A program made the translations under genes and the position numbers. 64,000 bases of DNA from Nocardia sp. alder85J (GTDB lineage Bacteria > Actinomycetota > Actinomycetes > Mycobacteriales > Mycobacteriaceae): positions 310,001-374,000 of the forward strand of contig NZ_JAIUCZ020000004.1 of NCBI RefSeq assembly GCF_020176955.2, read 5' to 3'. Under the pieces are notes generated by a model, which was not told the DNA's origin, did no database searches, and saw only the letters and a list, made by a program, of their open reading frames with translations. Below, piece by piece: positions 62,625 through 64,000 of the stretch (positions within the stretch are counted from its first letter, which is position 1; each line of letters starts with the position of its first letter).

Positions 62625-63020
62625 CTACCCGGCCTCGTTCCGTCGGTCGTACGCCAGCAGCCACCGCCAGCGCGGCAGCCCGGCGATCACCGCGGCCACG
62701 ACGAGCAGCACCACCGGCGCGGCGACCGCGGGCCACCAGATGAACCACACCGGGATCGCCGCGGCCGCGAACTCCATGACCATCATCGCGATGGTGACCA
62801 CCCCGGGCACCCGCACCGAATTGTTCCGGTCGCCGGGTGTGCCGATGACCGCGGGCACCCCGATCAGCACGATCACCGACAACACCGACAGCACGATCGA
62901 GACCGAGGCCAGCGCCCACGGCGTGGCCACCCAGCCGATCAGTTCGGTGGTGAACCGCAGCACCCCGGCGGTCCGGCTGTCCGGGGACTCTCCGCCGACG
63001 CTGCGGCGACCTGCACTCAT
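62625..63020 (-). CDS. Hypothetical membrane protein
   Basis: A 131-residue protein from the ATG at 63020 (MSAGRRSVGG). It has four hydrophobic segments: WALASVSIVLSVLSVIVLIG, VTIAMMVMEFAAAAIPVWFI, PAVAAPVVLLVVAAVIAGLP and a weaker first one at ELIGWVATPWA. A hydrophilic GTPGDRNNSVRVPG loop is between helices. No family recognised. A longer frame adds 18 Cys-containing residues without a better start signal. Confidence 0.7.
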   Translation of the reverse strand: MSAGRRSVGGESPDSRTAGVLRFTTELIGWVATPWALASVSIVLSVLSVIVLIGVPAVIGTPGDRNNSVRVPGVVTIAMMVMEFAAAAIPVWFIWWPAVAAPVVLLVVAAVIAGLPRWRWLLAYDRRNEAG

Positions 63021-63242
63021 CCGCCCATGCTCGCACAGTCCGCAGACCGCTCGGTTTGCCAACGCTGACGGCATCGCGCCAACCGATCCGTGCCGCGAGC
63101 AATGGCGAATACCGATGATGCCGGGCCGATGTCTTCTGCTGCCATTGCGGGTGGGCGCCGTAGTCGAGGTGAGGCCGCCGGCCGGCGGTCGCGATGGCGC
63201 AGGGCGAGTCCCCGATCATGAACACTCGCATAGCATTGCGGG

Positions 63243-64000
63243 ATGCGGGAATTGGTGCGGCGGCCGCTCGTGGCGATGCGGCGGCGGTGGCGGGGGTGGT
63301 CGCGGTGGCGGCGGGTCTCGATCAGCGCGGTGCTGGTCGTGGGGCTGGCGCTGCTGTTCCCGCTGACGGCGCTGCTCACGCTGTGGACCGCCGATGCCGG
63401 GCGGCCCGCGGCGGAGGCCCGGACCCGGGGGCACGATGCCTTCTGGCTCGGGCACGCCTGGGTCGACGGCCGCAAGACCGAGGCCGATGTGGCGGCGCTG
63501 GGACAGCGGTTGTCCGGCAGCGGGATCACCGATCTGTACGTGCACACCGGCCCGCTGTCCGACGACGGCAGCCTGGATCCGCAGCTGGCCCCGCTGGCCG
63601 CCTGGTTCGTGGCCACCGCGCATCGGCTGCTGCCCGGTGTGCGGGTGCAATCCTGGCTCGGCGATTTCGTGGCGCCGGAACACGATGCCCTGCATCTGGC
63701 CGATCCGGTCGTGCGGGATCGTCTGCTGGACTCCGTCACTCATGTGCTCGACCTCGGATTCGACGGTGTCCATTACGATCTGGAGCCGGTGCGATCCGGT
63801 TCCCCCGACTACCTGACGCTGCTGGACCGGACCCGCGCGCTCACCACCGACCGGCATGCGCAGCTGTCGGTGTCGGCGCCGCAGATCGACCCGCTCCCGG
63901 GTCTGCACCGGCTCGGCGTCGCGCTGTCCGGCCACGGGAAGTTCTGGGCCCAGAGCTATTTCGCGCAGGTGGCGCGCCGCGTCGACCAGATCGCGGTGAT
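63243..64000 (+). CDS. GH18-like glycoside hydrolase/TIM-barrel protein, cut by window end
   Basis: The frame is open from ATG 63243 to the window edge (at least 252 residues). A basic N-terminus is followed by a membrane anchor (VSISAVLVVGLALLFPLTAL), so it is exported or anchored outside. The barrel-like part has HDAFWLGHAWVDGRKTEADV, ITDLYVHTGPLSDDGSLDP and DLGFDGVHYDLEPVRSG, the last resembling the DGxDxDxE catalytic strand of GH18 enzymes, although the first acid is replaced by His. Activity is uncertain. Confidence 0.7.
   Translation, partial: MRELVRRPLVAMRRRWRGWSRWRRVSISAVLVVGLALLFPLTALLTLWTADAGRPAAEARTRGHDAFWLGHAWVDGRKTEADVAALGQRLSGSGITDLYVHTGPLSDDGSLDPQLAPLAAWFVATAHRLLPGVRVQSWLGDFVAPEHDALHLADPVVRDRLLDSVTHVLDLGFDGVHYDLEPVRSGSPDYLTLLDRTRALTTDRHAQLSVSAPQIDPLPGLHRLGVALSGHGKFWAQSYFAQVARRVDQIAV

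Overview
The window is a high-GC actinobacterial chromosome segment. The start pattern, the frr-cdsA-(LapA)-rlmN order and the protein sequences are most like Nocardia or a close mycolata relative; this is inference, since there is no rRNA or marker search. Almost all of it is coding, often as tight operons joined by ATGA, GTGA or TGATG overlaps.

Region 1 (1-4.5 kb) is core: ribosome recycling factor frr, CDP-diglyceride synthase cdsA, a small secreted protein, a LapA-like membrane protein, an alpha/beta hydrolase and the radical-SAM methyltransferase rlmN. Region 2 (4.6-12.7 kb) is a visibly lower-GC island on the minus strand. It is a four-gene operon of a TerY-type vWA protein, a PP2C phosphatase, a membrane-anchored kinase with coiled coils and helix-hairpin-helix motifs, and an SF1 helicase fused to a restriction-type nuclease. 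It resembles the predicted TerY-P stress/defence systems and is the best candidate here for an unusual system. A DUF4236 gene remnant and a frameshifted IS5-family element lie at its 5' end. Region 3 (12.8-18.7 kb) holds an orphan beta-rich protein, a cytochrome P450, a PucR-type regulator with candidate palindromic operators, and an amino-acid dehydrogenase.

Region 4 (18.8-26.8 kb) looks like a biosynthetic or specialised metabolic cluster: MFS exporter, a truncated 4-hydroxyphenylpyruvate dioxygenase/hydroxymandelate synthase fragment, a frameshifted hydroxymandelate-oxidase-type flavoenzyme, a BacA/prephenate dehydratase-like protein, a malate synthase G homologue and a quinone oxidoreductase. 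Facing it is a probable mesaconyl-CoA C1-C4 CoA transferase. Region 5 (27-34.8 kb) has small membrane proteins, an asparagine-synthetase-like operon lacking the glutaminase Cys2, a coupled pair of related orphan genes, a 700-base repeat-rich non-coding stretch and a doubly frameshifted oxidoreductase pseudogene.

Region 6 (34.8-46.3 kb) contains an ABC exporter/two-component operon, a secreted GH1 glucosidase, a DoxX protein, and a DUF1800-DUF1501-OmpR regulator-sensor kinase operon. Region 7 (46.4-64 kb) has two membrane proteins joined by a stop-start relay, a MerR regulator with a duplicated palindromic operator, a large multi-spanning membrane protein, a lone branched-chain-type binding lipoprotein, a KhtTU-like K+/H+ antiporter pair, LysR plus gamma-glutamyltransferase, and a complete peptide ABC importer. 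A GH18-like protein is cut by the window end.

Several genes carry single-base frameshifts, some next to homopolymers, so some pseudogene calls could be assembly errors. No rRNA, tRNA or CRISPR array was recognised.
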